From Streptomyces roseirectus (lineage in GTDB: Bacteria > Actinomycetota > Actinomycetes > Streptomycetales > Streptomycetaceae), in contig NZ_CP060828.1 in NCBI RefSeq assembly GCF_014489635.1, forward strand, positions 2,952,001-3,016,000: a DNA stretch of 64,000 nt. Reading direction: 5' to 3'. Of the stretch, positions 25,648 to 34,121 are shown piece by piece. The notes below the pieces were generated by a model. That model did not search any database. It worked only from the letters and a program-made list of their open reading frames with translations, and was not told where the DNA came from. A program made the translations under genes and the position numbers. Numbering within the stretch: position 1 is the stretch's first letter; every line of letters starts with the position of its first letter.

Positions 25648-26391
25648 ATGGGGCTCTACATAGAGGCGCGGATCCGCGCCGAGTTGGACGAGCTGTGGGC
25701 CCGCACACAGGACCCGGCGCGGCATCAGCGCTGGGACCTCCGGTTCACCACAATCGACTACCTCCCGCGCGCGCAGGGCGAGCCGCAGCGCTTCCGGTAC
25801 GCCACCCGCGTCCTGCCGTTCCTGACCGTCTCCGGCACGGGGACCGCCGTCGGCGAGGCCGAACGCCCGGACGGGACACGGACGTCCGCGCTGCGGTTCG
25901 CCTCGCCGCATCCGCTGTCGCTCATCGAGGAGGGCAGCGGGTACTGGCGTTACGTCCCGGAGGAGGACGGCGTCCGGTTCCTCACGGGGTACGACTACCG
26001 GCCGCGCTGGGGCGCGTTCGGCAGGGCCGTCGACCGCGCGCTGGTGCGTCCGCTGATGGTGTGGGCGACGGCGTGGTCGTTCGACCGGCTGCGGCTGTGG
26101 CTGGAGCGGGGGATCACGCCGGAGCGGGCGCTGTGGAACTGGCTGGCGGAACTCGCCGTCAGGGCCGTCGTGTTGACGGTCGCCTGCGTCGGCATCGGCA
26201 CGGGGCCCGAACTCGGGGGCCACTCGGCGCCCTTGATGTTCGTGATCCCCCAACTCCTGCTGGTCGCCGCCTGCCTGGCCCTGTTCAAGGCGCCCCTGCC
26301 GTGCGTGCCGGCCGCGCGCCGCTGCGTCCGCCGGGCGCCCGCGCGGGCGCGTGCGCCGCGTGTCCTGCGAGCTCTGGAGAGTCCGCGATGA
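25648..26391 (+). CDS. SRPBCC-like polyketide-cyclase-fold protein with membrane tail
   Basis: 247 residues. The first 150 or so (MGLYIEARIRAELDELWART, HQRWDLRFTTIDYLPRAQGE, PEEDGVRFLTGYDYRPRWG) resemble the START/SRPBCC hydrophobic-ligand fold. The rest contains hydrophobic segments (LAVRAVVLTVACVGIGTGP and LMFVIPQLLLVAACLALF) and an Arg-rich tail, so it is membrane-attached. The ATG at 25648 is preferred to the one at 25642 because the GGGGGA box then has 6 bases of spacing. The stop overlaps the next start as ATGA. First gene of an operon under the double palindrome; a role in handling a lipophilic compound is inference. Confidence 0.65.
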   Translation: MGLYIEARIRAELDELWARTQDPARHQRWDLRFTTIDYLPRAQGEPQRFRYATRVLPFLTVSGTGTAVGEAERPDGTRTSALRFASPHPLSLIEEGSGYWRYVPEEDGVRFLTGYDYRPRWGAFGRAVDRALVRPLMVWATAWSFDRLRLWLERGITPERALWNWLAELAVRAVVLTVACVGIGTGPELGGHSAPLMFVIPQLLLVAACLALFKAPLPCVPAARRCVRRAPARARAPRVLRALESPR

Positions 26392-27068
26392 GCTCCATCT
26401 TCCGTACGGCGATGGGCGACGACGCCTTCGGCCGGCTCCATCCCGCGCTGCGCCGGCGGTTCTCCGTGGGGCTCGCGAGCGGGGAGGCGTGCGTCGGACG
26501 GGGCGTCATGTCCCGTATCTGGCACGGACCTTGCTTCGTGAAGCCGTTCCTCGCGCTGGGCTCCACCCGCAACATCCTCGTGCCCCAAGCCGGGCGCGAT
26601 GTGCCGTTCGTGATCGAGAACGTCCCCTATCTCGACTCCTACGGGCGGGAGACCGTCAGTTTCGTGCGGACGTTCGACTTTCCCGGGCGGCAGCGGCGGT
26701 TCGACGCGCAGATGGTGCTCGGGCCCGGCGGGACCGTCCTCGACTACCTCGGCACGCACCAGCACCTCGCCACCGACCTCACCTTCCACGCCGAGCCCGA
26801 CGGGTCGTTGCTCGTCCGGTCCGGTGAACACCGGTTCCGCGAGGGGCCGTTGGACGTGCGGGTGCCCGAACTGATCGGCGCGAGCGCCGAGGTGCGGGAG
26901 TCGTACTGCGAGTCGTCCGCGCGGTTCCGGATCCAGGTCCGGGTCGTCAACCGGTGGTTCGGGCCGCTCTTCGGGTACGAGGGGGCGTTCCGCGCGGAGT
27001 ACGCCGACGTACGACACTGCGGGGTACGGGCCGGGCTGCGGCCGGTGAGAGAGGAAGCGCGCGCATGA
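26388..27068 (+). CDS. DUF4166 domain protein
   Basis: 226 residues starting MSSIFRTAMGDDAFGRLHPA, which matches the start of DUF4166 proteins, with VPFVIENVPYLDSYGRETVS and a beta-rich middle section. DUF4166 is found alone or fused to saccharopine-dehydrogenase-like or SRPBCC modules; its activity is unknown to me. No signal or membrane segment. It overlaps the genes on both sides by 4 bases (ATGA), so it sits in the middle of a tightly coupled three-gene operon (SRPBCC-like, DUF4166, TetR), suggesting one function controlled by the encoded regulator. Confidence 0.75.
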   Translation: MSSIFRTAMGDDAFGRLHPALRRRFSVGLASGEACVGRGVMSRIWHGPCFVKPFLALGSTRNILVPQAGRDVPFVIENVPYLDSYGRETVSFVRTFDFPGRQRRFDAQMVLGPGGTVLDYLGTHQHLATDLTFHAEPDGSLLVRSGEHRFREGPLDVRVPELIGASAEVRESYCESSARFRIQVRVVNRWFGPLFGYEGAFRAEYADVRHCGVRAGLRPVREEARA

Positions 27069-27718
27069 GTCCTTCGCAGGAGACCCGGACCAAGCTGCTT
27101 GAGGGGGCGCTGCGCACCCTCACCGAGCAGGGCATAGCCAAGACCTCGGCCCGCTCGGTCGCCGCCGCCGCCGGCGTCAACCAGGCCCTGGTCTTCTACC
27201 ACTTCGGCTCCGTGGACGAACTCCTCGCGGCGGCCTGCCGCTACGGCGCCGAGCAGTCCGTCTCCCGCTACCGGGAACGGTTCGATGAGGTGCGCTCGCT
27301 CTCCGGACTCCTCGCCCTGGGGCGGGAGATCCACGCCGCCGAGCAGGGCTTCGGCCACGTCGCCCGGCTGGGCCAGCTCCTGGCCGGCGCCCAGACCCAC
27401 CCCGCCCTCGGCCCCGCCACCGCCGCCGGCCTCGACCTGTGGATCACCGAGATCGAGAAGGTGCTGCGCCGGGTCCTGGGCACCACCCCCTTCGGCGAGT
27501 TCACCGACCCCGCCGGCCTCGCCCGCGCCGTCGCCGCCTCCTTCGTGGGCATCGAGCTGTACGAGGGCGTCGACGCCGAGGGGGCCACCTCCGCGCTGGC
27601 CGCCCTCGAACAACTGGGGCTGCTGGTGGGGGCGCTGGAGGAACTGGGGCCGATCTCCCAGCGGGCGGTGCGCCAGTACCTGCGGCGCTCGTCGCGACAG
27701 GAACGGCCAGAGCGGTGA
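27065..27718 (+). CDS. TetR-family regulator, probably autoregulating its operon
   Basis: 217 residues: N-terminal HTH domain (MSPSQETRTKLLEGALRTL then SVAAAAGVNQALVFYHFGSV) and a C-terminal ligand domain with YGAEQSVSRYRERFDEVRSL. It is the last gene of the operon, overlapping DUF4166 by ATGA. The operon promoter carries two identical palindromes of the kind TetR proteins bind, so autorepression with possible co-control of the divergent metalloprotease gene is the simplest model. The ligand is unknown; a hydrophobic molecule is suggested by the SRPBCC-like partner. Confidence 0.87.
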   Translation: MSPSQETRTKLLEGALRTLTEQGIAKTSARSVAAAAGVNQALVFYHFGSVDELLAAACRYGAEQSVSRYRERFDEVRSLSGLLALGREIHAAEQGFGHVARLGQLLAGAQTHPALGPATAAGLDLWITEIEKVLRRVLGTTPFGEFTDPAGLARAVAASFVGIELYEGVDAEGATSALAALEQLGLLVGALEELGPISQRAVRQYLRRSSRQERPER

Positions 27719-27735
27719 GTGCGGCTTGAGTACGG

Positions 27736-28029
27736 CTACTGGGCCAGGTACCGCTCGACCGTCTCCACCTTGGACGTCAGCCCGTCGGTGACGCCAGGGC
27801 GGATGTCGGCCTTGAGGACGAGGGAGACGCGAGGGGCGCGCTCCTCGACGGCGGCGACGGCGCGCTTGACGACGTCCATGACCTCGTCCCACTCGCCTTC
27901 GATGGACGTGAACATGGCGTCGGTGCGGTGGGGGAGGCCGGACTCGCGGACGACGCGGACGGCGTCGGCGACGTACTCGCCGACCTCCTCGCCCACACCG
28001 AGGGGCGTGACGGAGAAGGCGACGATCAT
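27736..28029 (-). CDS. MTH1187/YkoF-like thiamine-binding protein
   Basis: 97 residues, matching the small ferredoxin-like MTH1187 (formerly DUF77) family: [20 protein letters not shown], then [21 protein letters not shown] and [15 protein letters not shown]. Family members bind thiamine or related ligands as oligomers. Cytoplasmic. The ATG overlaps the stop of the upstream DUF3817 gene (ATGA), so the pair is coupled. It converges with the tetR gene, 17 bases apart. Confidence 0.85.
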   Translation of the reverse strand: MIVAFSVTPLGVGEEVGEYVADAVRVVRESGLPHRTDAMFTSIEGEWDEVMDVVKRAVAAVEERAPRVSLVLKADIRPGVTDGLTSKVETVERYLAQ

Positions 28030-28400
28030 GCGCTCACGGCACCTTCCTGGCGGGCGCGGGAGGCGATGACGGCGTCCTCGGCCTCACGGCGCAGCTTGCG
28101 CTCGGCGAAGAAGCCGCCGAGGGGCAGGACGGAGAGGACGAAGTAGAGGGCGGCGGTCTTGAGGGACCACTTCGTGCGGTTCCAGGCGTCCGCCCAGAAG
28201 ACCACGTAGAGGATGAACAGCACGCCGTGGACCATGCCCATGACCGGTACCGCGTTGAAGTCCGTGGTGCGCTTGAGGACGGAGCACACGAGCAGGAGCA
28301 GGAACGAGATCGCCTCGGGCGCGGAGACCAGGCGCAGGCGGCGGAGGGCGGAGGCTGTCTTCAGGTCCACGGGGGTCACCTTCACGGAGGGGGTCGTCAC
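28026..28400 (-). CDS. DUF3817 integral membrane protein (second paralogue)
   Basis: 124 residues with three membrane helices ([48 protein letters not shown]) and the AH/VHG...YVVFW pattern of DUF3817. Same family as 17888-18226; the tails [14 protein letters not shown] and ERKISRELESQ align. The GTG at 28400 is a guess between several in-frame starts up to 28481; no strong ribosome site helps. It is divergent from the AIM24 genes and coupled to the thiamine-binding-like protein. Confidence 0.78.
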   Translation of the reverse strand: MTTPSVKVTPVDLKTASALRRLRLVSAPEAISFLLLLVCSVLKRTTDFNAVPVMGMVHGVLFILYVVFWADAWNRTKWSLKTAALYFVLSVLPLGGFFAERKLRREAEDAVIASRARQEGAVSA

Positions 28401-28566
28401 GGGTGCTGAGCTGGCGGTTTGCGGCGCACACCTGCCGCGCGCCTTGTGAACGCACGCACAAGCGTTCGTCCATTGTGACAAACGCGTCCCCTAGGGGTCC
28501 CTTCAGGGTAGGTATCCACCCGTGGGTGCTGTTCTCTCCACCCCCTGAGCGGATACCTTCGGCGAC

Positions 28567-29205
28567 GTGGCGATGTTCCGACTGCAAGACAGCAAGGTGC
28601 TGGCCGTCGACATGACCGGTGACGCCGTGAAGGCCAAGAACGGCTCGATGGTCGCGTACGACGGACAGGTGGCGTTCAAGAAGCTCAGCGGCGGCGGTGA
28701 GGGCCTGCGCGGGATGGTGACGCGCCGGCTGACCGGCGAACAGATGACGGTGATGGAGGTGAAGGGGCACGGCACGTGCTGGTTCGCGGACCGCGCCTCG
28801 GAGATCAACCTCGTGGCACTCCAGGGCGACAAGCTGTACGTCGAGTCGAGCAACCTGCTCGCGACGGACGCCGGCCTCAGGACCGGGACGACGTTCACCG
28901 GTCTGCGCGGCGCCTCGCAGGGCAACGGCCTGTTCACGACGACCGTCGAGGGACACGGCCAGGCGGCCATCATGTCCGACGGCCCCGCGGTCGTCCTGCG
29001 GGTCACCCCGCAGTACCCGCTGACCGTCGACCCGGGCGCGTACGTCGCCCACCAGGGGAACCTCCGTCAGTCCTTCCAGGCCGGTGTGACGTTCCGCACG
29101 TTCATAGGAGAGGGCGGCGGCGAGGCGTTCCAGATCCGCTTCGAGGGGGACGGCCTGGTCTACATCCAGCCCAGTGAGCGCAACACGATCGCGGGGGACG
29201 TGTGA
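28567..29205 (+). CDS. AIM24-family protein 1
   Basis: 212 residues, a double-psi-like beta protein of the AIM24 family: FRLQDSKVLAVDMTGDAV, KNGSMVAYDGQVAFKK, then LYVESSNLLATDAG, NGLFTTTVEGHGQAAI and DPGAYVAHQGNL. Bacterial AIM24 proteins are cytoplasmic and of unknown biochemical role; the yeast namesake is mitochondrial. It begins a run of three paralogues; one base separates its stop (TGA) from the next ATG. Start could be GTG 28567 or ATG 28573. Confidence 0.85.
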   Translation: MAMFRLQDSKVLAVDMTGDAVKAKNGSMVAYDGQVAFKKLSGGGEGLRGMVTRRLTGEQMTVMEVKGHGTCWFADRASEINLVALQGDKLYVESSNLLATDAGLRTGTTFTGLRGASQGNGLFTTTVEGHGQAAIMSDGPAVVLRVTPQYPLTVDPGAYVAHQGNLRQSFQAGVTFRTFIGEGGGEAFQIRFEGDGLVYIQPSERNTIAGDV

Positions 29206-29206
29206 A

Positions 29207-29857
29207 ATGACCTTCCGTGAGATCAACTCCAAGATGGTCGAGGCGACGGTCGCGCCCGGCCAGCGCCTGTTCAGCCAGCGCGGCGCGATGCTCGCCTACA
29301 AGGGCGAGGTGTCGTTCACGCCGAACATCCAGGGCGGCCAGGGCGGTGTGATGTCGATGATCGGCCGCAGGATGGCCAATGAGGACACCCCGCTGATGAC
29401 GGTCGAGGGCAGCGGCACGGTCCTGTTCGGGCACGGCGGCCACCACGTCCAGGTGATCAACCTCGCCGGCGACACCCTGTACGTGGAGGCGGACCGCCTC
29501 CTCGCCTTCGAGGGCACGCTCCAGCAGGGGACGATGTTCATGGGCTCGCAGGGCGGCGTCATGGGCATGGTCCGCGGGCAGATCAGCGGCCAGGGCCTGT
29601 TCACGACGACGCTGAAGGGGCACGGCGCGGTGGCGGTCATGGCCCACGGCGGCGTCTTCGAGGTCCCCATCACCCCGGGCCACTCGGTCCACGTCGACCC
29701 GCAGGCGTACGTCGCCCACCACGGCGACGTCCGCAACAAGCTCTCGACCGCCCTCGGCTGGCGCGACATGGTGGGCCGCGGCTCCGGCGAGGCGTTCCAA
29801 CTCGAACTGAGCGGCAACGGCGCGGTGTACGTCCAGGCATCGGAGGAGAAGCTGTGA
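29207..29857 (+). CDS. AIM24-family protein 2
   Basis: 216 residues, paralogous to its neighbours: MTFREINSKMVEATVAPGQR, SQRGAMLAYKGEVSFTP, LYVEADRLLAFEG, GQGLFTTTLKGHGAVAVMA and DPQAYVAHHGDV line up with AIM24 protein 1. It carries extra Gly/Met-rich loops (IQGGQGGVMSMIGRRM and FMGSQGGVMGMVRGQ). An in-frame ORF starts at 29174, but the ATG at 29207 fits the family. The stop overlaps the third gene (GTGA). Confidence 0.87.
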   Translation: MTFREINSKMVEATVAPGQRLFSQRGAMLAYKGEVSFTPNIQGGQGGVMSMIGRRMANEDTPLMTVEGSGTVLFGHGGHHVQVINLAGDTLYVEADRLLAFEGTLQQGTMFMGSQGGVMGMVRGQISGQGLFTTTLKGHGAVAVMAHGGVFEVPITPGHSVHVDPQAYVAHHGDVRNKLSTALGWRDMVGRGSGEAFQLELSGNGAVYVQASEEKL

Positions 29858-30645
29858 ACCACTACGCGGGCGCGGGCCCGGTGGTCTACGACCCGATGAC
29901 GTTGCCGTCGGACGACAACGTGAACAGCTACACCTTCTGTGTGGAGCTGAAGGGCAGCCAGTGGTTCCTGCAGAAGGGGAAGATGGTCGCCTACTACGGG
30001 TCGATCGACTTCAACGGCATCGGGCACGGCAGGCTGGACCGGCTGGTGCGGACGTCGTTCCATTCGCCTCTGCACGCGAGCGACTGGGTGGTGGCGGAGG
30101 GCTCGGGCAAGATGCTCCTCGCCGACCGGGCCTTCGACGTCAACTCGTTCGACCTGGAGGACGGCAACCTCACCATTCGCTCCGGCAACCTCCTCGCGTT
30201 TCAGCCAAGTTTGGCGCTCAAGCAGTCGATCGTGCCGGGGTTCCTGACGCTGATCGGGACGGGGAAGTTCGTCGCCGCGTCCAACGGTCCGGTGGTGTTC
30301 ATGGAGCCGCCGATCCGGGTGGACCCGCAGGCGCTGGTCGGCTGGGCGGACTGTCCGTCGCCGTGCCACCACTACGACCACGGCTACATGACGGGCCTGT
30401 TGGGCGGTCTACGTGCGATGACGGGCCTGGGCGGCGCCTCGGGCGAGGAGCACCAGTTCGAGTTCGTGGGCGCGGGGACGGTCCTGTTGCAGTCGTCGGA
30501 AGCGCTCATGGCCGAGCAGGCGACGGGCGTGGTGCCGGGTGAGCCGGGCGTTCCGGGCGGCGGGGCGCACGGGCACGGGGGGCCGCAGGGGTCGCAGCGC
30601 CTTCCCGGCCAGCTCGGCGATCTCCAGCGGCGCTTCGGGCTGTGA
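29854..30645 (+). CDS. AIM24-family protein 3
   Basis: 263 residues, the most divergent of the trio: FCVELKGSQWFLQKGKMVAY, FDLEDGNLTIRSGNLLAF and DPQALVGWADCPSPCHHYDH, with a Gly/Pro-rich tail from about 225 (GEPGVPGGGAHGHGG). The CPSPCHHYDH segment could bind a metal, which the other two lack. The GTG at 29854 overlaps the second gene's stop. Three tandem AIM24 genes are a feature of Streptomyces and may form a hetero-oligomer; that is inference. Confidence 0.83.
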   Translation: MNHYAGAGPVVYDPMTLPSDDNVNSYTFCVELKGSQWFLQKGKMVAYYGSIDFNGIGHGRLDRLVRTSFHSPLHASDWVVAEGSGKMLLADRAFDVNSFDLEDGNLTIRSGNLLAFQPSLALKQSIVPGFLTLIGTGKFVAASNGPVVFMEPPIRVDPQALVGWADCPSPCHHYDHGYMTGLLGGLRAMTGLGGASGEEHQFEFVGAGTVLLQSSEALMAEQATGVVPGEPGVPGGGAHGHGGPQGSQRLPGQLGDLQRRFGL

Positions 30646-30689
30646 GCGGTAGTCTGCGGAGTGTGACGTCGAACGGGTGCGCGCCGTTA

Positions 30690-30733
30690 CACTCTTCTCA
30701 TTAACATTTCAACTTTTTAGGTAGACTTCTTCT
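30690..30733. promoter_or_regulatory. AT-rich promoter/operator region of the marR gene
   Basis: Unusually AT-rich for this genome (TCATTAACATTTCAACTTTT), directly before the ATG at 30734. Likely promoter and binding region for the encoded MarR protein; no exact palindrome found. Confidence 0.5.
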
Positions 30734-31210
30734 ATGGAGACCGAGACGGCCACTCGTTGGCTGACCGAAGCGGAGCAGTGCGCCTGGCGCACCCAGCTGG
30801 AGGTCAACCGGCTGCTGATGCACCAGTTGGAGAAGGATCTCCAGCCGTTCGGGCTGACGATGAACGACTACGAGATCCTGGTCAATCTCTCCGAGTCCCC
30901 GGACGTCCGCCTGCGGATGAGCGACCTCGCCGCCGCCACTCTCCAGTCCAAGAGCAGACTCTCCCACCAGATCACCCGCATGGAGAACGCGGACCTGGTC
31001 CGCCGGGAGAACTGCGAGTCCGACCGGCGCGGCCTGTACGCGGTCCTCACCGACCACGGGCTCGACGTGATGCGCCAGGTCGCCCCGCACCACGTCGCCT
31101 CCGTCCGCCGCCACTTCATCGACCTCCTCTCCCCCGAGGCGATGGAACAGCTCAGCAAGGCGCTGGGCCCGGTCTCCACGCACCTCCGCGAGAGCCGGGG
31201 CCGCGTCTAG
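30734..31210 (+). CDS. MarR-family regulator
   Basis: 158 residues with the complete MarR winged helix: FGLTMNDYEILVNLSESPDV, MSDLAAATLQSKSRLSHQI, MENADLVRRENCESDRRG and LYAVLTDHGLDVM. The Cys in ENCESDRRG lies in the wing; whether it senses oxidation is unknown. The last 59 bases overlap, antisense, the 3' end of the convergent kinase gene. An AT-rich region precedes the start. It corresponds by recalled synteny to S. coelicolor SCO5405, where a marR gene also stands next to the two-component system. Confidence 0.87.
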   Translation: METETATRWLTEAEQCAWRTQLEVNRLLMHQLEKDLQPFGLTMNDYEILVNLSESPDVRLRMSDLAAATLQSKSRLSHQITRMENADLVRRENCESDRRGLYAVLTDHGLDVMRQVAPHHVASVRRHFIDLLSPEAMEQLSKALGPVSTHLRESRGRV

Positions 31211-32549
31211 TCTCCGGCCGCCGGAGCCGCAGTTCGAACGCCGCACCGCCCTTCGGCCCCTCGCCGGCCGTGAGGCTCCCGCCGTGCCGGACGGCGATGT
31301 CACGGGCGATCGCGAGGCCGAGCCCGGCGCCGCCGTCGTCACGGCCGCGGGCGTCGTCGAGCCGCACGAACCGCTCGAAGATCCGCTCCCGCTCGGCCAC
31401 CGGCACCCCCGGCCCGTCGTCCGCGACGGTGAGGACGGCCTCGGCGCCGGAGCGGCGGACGGTCACCTCCACCGACGTCCGGGTGTGCCGGGCCGCGTTG
31501 TCCAGGAGGTTGGCCAGCACGCGCGCCAACTGGCCCCGGGAACCGGCGACTTCGACGCCGGGCGGCGCTTCGACACGGACGCCCGCCCGGCCCGCCGCCG
31601 TCTCGCGGGCCAGCGCCGCGAGGTCGACCGGCGCGGACCGGGGCTTCTCACCGGCGTCCAGGCGGGCCAGTAACAGCAGGTCGGCGGCGAGGTGCTGGAG
31701 GCGGACGGTGTCCTCGACGGCGCCGTCCAGGTCAAGCAACTCCGGGTGCGCGGCGGCCACTTCGAGCTGGGTGCGCAACGAGGCGATGGGGCTGCGCAGT
31801 TCGTGCGAGGCGTCGGCGACGAACCGCCGCTGGCGCTCGACGGACGCCTCCAGCGCGGCCAGCGTCTCGTTCGTGGTCCGCGCGAGCCGGGCCACCTCGT
31901 CCCGGGCGTCCGGCTCCGGGACCCGGCGCGCCAGGTCCTGCGACGCGGTGATCGCCGCCATCTCCCGCCGGATGCCCTCGACGGGGCGCAGCGCACGCCG
32001 GGTGACCAGCCAGGTGACCGCCGCGACGACCGCGAGCAGCAGCGGCAGGACGATCAGCAGGACCGTCAACGCCGTGCGGACGGCGGACTGTTCGGCGGAG
32101 AGGGAGGCGCCCGCGTGGACGGTGAGCGTGCCCCGGTCGGCGGTGCCGACGGCCAGGCTCGCGAACCGGTAGTCCTCGGTGTCGCCGTCGAGCGTGGCCG
32201 TGCCGGTGGAGTAGTCGACGTCGCCGATCTCCCCGGCGTCGACGTCGTCCTCCGGGGCGCCGAACACCGAGGTGACGTACCCGAGTTCGTCGCTGCGCGC
32301 GACCGTCGCGCCGTCCGCCGTCTGAACCAGGATCGGGACGTCGTCGTCCAGGTCCAGCTTCGCGTACGCCGTTCCGGCGGCGAGCCTCGTGGCGACCGTG
32401 CGGGCCGTGTTCTGCGCCTCGTCGTCGGCCTGGCCGCGCAGGCTGGTCCACAGGGACAGGACGACGACGGCGCCGGCCGCCGCCAGGGCCACGGCGACGA
32501 CGAGGGTCGCGGCGAGGGTGGTGCGGGCGCGGACGGAACGGGGTCTCAT
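31152..32549 (-). CDS. rapA2: sensor histidine kinase (RapA2-like)
   Basis: 465-residue membrane kinase. Two helices (about 10-34 and 150-172) flank an extracytoplasmic sensor of about 110 residues; then HAMP (RRALRPVEGIRREMAAI), the H box DASHELRSPIASLR, N box VLANLLDNAARHT and G boxes ADDGPGVP and GGAGLGLAIA. All catalytic boxes are intact. The start overlaps the regulator stop by ATGA, so it follows the regulator in one operon. Its stop lies 59 bases inside the convergent marR gene. Known by recall: the S. coelicolor pair SCO5403/5404 (rapA1/A2) affects actinorhodin and a type I polyketide; orthology is inferred from synteny. Confidence 0.88.
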   Translation of the reverse strand: MRPRSVRARTTLAATLVVAVALAAAGAVVVLSLWTSLRGQADDEAQNTARTVATRLAAGTAYAKLDLDDDVPILVQTADGATVARSDELGYVTSVFGAPEDDVDAGEIGDVDYSTGTATLDGDTEDYRFASLAVGTADRGTLTVHAGASLSAEQSAVRTALTVLLIVLPLLLAVVAAVTWLVTRRALRPVEGIRREMAAITASQDLARRVPEPDARDEVARLARTTNETLAALEASVERQRRFVADASHELRSPIASLRTQLEVAAAHPELLDLDGAVEDTVRLQHLAADLLLLARLDAGEKPRSAPVDLAALARETAAGRAGVRVEAPPGVEVAGSRGQLARVLANLLDNAARHTRTSVEVTVRRSGAEAVLTVADDGPGVPVAERERIFERFVRLDDARGRDDGGAGLGLAIARDIAVRHGGSLTAGEGPKGGAAFELRLRRPETRRGPGSRGGAWRPGPAPC

Positions 32550-33211
32550 CGGCCGGCCTCCAGACGGTAACCGGCGCCGCGTACCGTCCTGATGAGCGCC
32601 GGGTCGAGCTTGCGGCGCAGTGAACTGACGTACACCTCCACGATGTTGGGGTCGCCGTCGTAGGCGAAGTCCCACACGTGCTCCAGGATGTCGGCCTTGG
32701 AGACGACCTCGCCGGGGCGCAGCACGAGGTGTTCCAGGACGGCGAACTCCTTCGCGGTCAGGGTGACTTCGGTGTCCCGCAGGTGGACGCGCCGGGCGGC
32801 CGTGTCGACCCTCAGGTCCCCGAGGACGTGCACCGGCGAGGGGCCCGCCTGGCCCCTGCGGCGCAGCAGCGCCTTCACGCGGGCGACCAGGACGACATAG
32901 CTGAACGGCTTCGTCAGGTAGTCGTCCGCGCCCGTGTCCAGGCCCTCCGCCTCGTCGTACTCGCCGTCCTTCGCGGTCAGCATCAGGATCGGGACGTCGT
33001 GGCCCGCCGCGCGCAGCGCCGCGCAGACGCGGTAGCCGTTCATGCCGGGCAGCATGATGTCGAGGATCACCAGGTCGTACGTGCCCTCCGTGGCCCGGTG
33101 CAGGCCGTCCCGGCCGTCGTGCACGACGTCCACGGCGTAGCCCTCGGCGGTGAGTCCCTTCGCGAGGGACAGGGCGAGGCGTTTCTCGTCCTCGACGATC
33201 AGCAGGCGCAT
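32546..33211 (-). CDS. rapA1: OmpR-family response regulator (RapA1-like)
   Basis: 221 residues: receiver domain (1-118) with the acidic pair in VEDE, phospho-acceptor Asp51 (VILDIMLPG) and LMLTAKDGE, and the conserved Lys of TKPFSYVVL. A C-terminal winged helix follows (VTLTAKEFAVLEHLVLRPGE ... IVEVYVSSLRRKLD). Full length. Partner kinase downstream, translationally coupled. The 124-base gap to the divergent PepSY gene contains TTCAG direct repeats spaced by one helical turn, the pattern OmpR-type regulators bind, so it probably controls both its own operon and the PepSY gene. Confidence 0.9.
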   Translation of the reverse strand: MRLLIVEDEKRLALSLAKGLTAEGYAVDVVHDGRDGLHRATEGTYDLVILDIMLPGMNGYRVCAALRAAGHDVPILMLTAKDGEYDEAEGLDTGADDYLTKPFSYVVLVARVKALLRRRGQAGPSPVHVLGDLRVDTAARRVHLRDTEVTLTAKEFAVLEHLVLRPGEVVSKADILEHVWDFAYDGDPNIVEVYVSSLRRKLDPALIRTVRGAGYRLEAGR

Positions 33212-33234
33212 GTCTCCAGGGTGACAAACCGAAC

Positions 33235-33271
33235 CTGAAGATCCCTTCAGGTGACTTCAGCTTGCGTTCAG
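33235..33271. promoter_or_regulatory. TTCAG direct repeats, OmpR-type binding site candidate
   Basis: TTCAG at 33246, 33256 and 33267 (steps of 10 and 11 bases), preceded by CTGAAG at 33235-33240 on the other strand. It lies in the divergent promoter of the response regulator and PepSY genes. Confidence 0.62.
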
Positions 33272-33335
33272 GGTCTCTCCGCCACTGTGGATCACGTCGC
33301 AACGAACCCGTCGCAACGCACCCCAGGAGGAACCC

Positions 33336-33911
33336 ATGAAGCGCAGCATCGCCATCGCCGCCGTCGCCGTGAGCGCGGTCCTCGCGGGCGGCACGGCCCT
33401 CGCCTTCGCGGACGACGAGCCCCGCACCGGCGAGGCGAAGCAGGTTCAGATCGCGAACCGGGCGGACGACACGGACCTGGACGACCGTGCGGACGAGCCC
33501 AAGGTCACCGCCTCCCACCTCACCGTCGCCCAGGCCATCGACGCGGCCCTCAAGTCCCGCCCCGGCACGGTCCTCTCCGCCGACCTCGACACCGACGACG
33601 ATGACGGCGACCGGGGCTGGGAGGTCGAGATCCTCGCCTCGGACACCAAGACCTACGAGATCCGCCTCGACCCCGCCACCGGCAAGATCCTCACCACCCA
33701 CACCGACCCCGACACCCACCGCGCCCCCCACGGCCTCACCGCCCAACAGGCCGCCGAATCCGCCGCCCCCAAGGGCACGGTCGTCTCCGTCGACTTCGAC
33801 GAGGACCACGGCGGCGTCTGGGAGGTCGAGACCCGCGACACCCAGGGCAAGGAGCACGACTGGGACGTCGACACGAAGACCGGCAAGGTCACGGCGGACC
33901 GGGAGGACTGA
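33336..33911 (+). CDS. secreted PepSY-domain protein
   Basis: 191 residues: Sec signal (MKRSIAIAAVAVSAVLAGG, cleavage likely after ALAFA), an acidic linker, then two PepSY repeats, SHLTVAQAIDAALKSRPGTV...YEIRLDPATGKIL and HGLTAQQAAESAAPKGTVVS...WDVDTKTGKVT. Rich in Asp. PepSY proteins bind or restrain extracellular peptidases or ligands, and often stand beside two-component systems as targets or sensors. GGAGG lies about 6 bases before the ATG. Divergent from the response regulator, with the TTCAG repeats between them. Confidence 0.87.
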   Translation: MKRSIAIAAVAVSAVLAGGTALAFADDEPRTGEAKQVQIANRADDTDLDDRADEPKVTASHLTVAQAIDAALKSRPGTVLSADLDTDDDDGDRGWEVEILASDTKTYEIRLDPATGKILTTHTDPDTHRAPHGLTAQQAAESAAPKGTVVSVDFDEDHGGVWEVETRDTQGKEHDWDVDTKTGKVTADRED

Positions 33912-34121
33912 GGACAGGCCGCGAGGTGGGGGCACTGAACGCCGAGGGGCGGGCCGGCGCCGGAGGCGGGGCGCGCCTCGACTCCGTCGGCCGCGATGCC
34001 GGCCGCCCACCCCGACGCCGGGCGTCTCCGCGAAAGGCGTCCACATCCACCACGTCAGCCGATGCCGATGCCGGTACCGCCCAGAGCTGATCGTCCGCCC
34101 CCGAGCCCCCGGCGCCTCACC
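33912..34121. other. gap between convergent PepSY and MFS genes
   Basis: About 210 bases. No gene seen and no strong hairpin identified. Confidence 0.4.
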
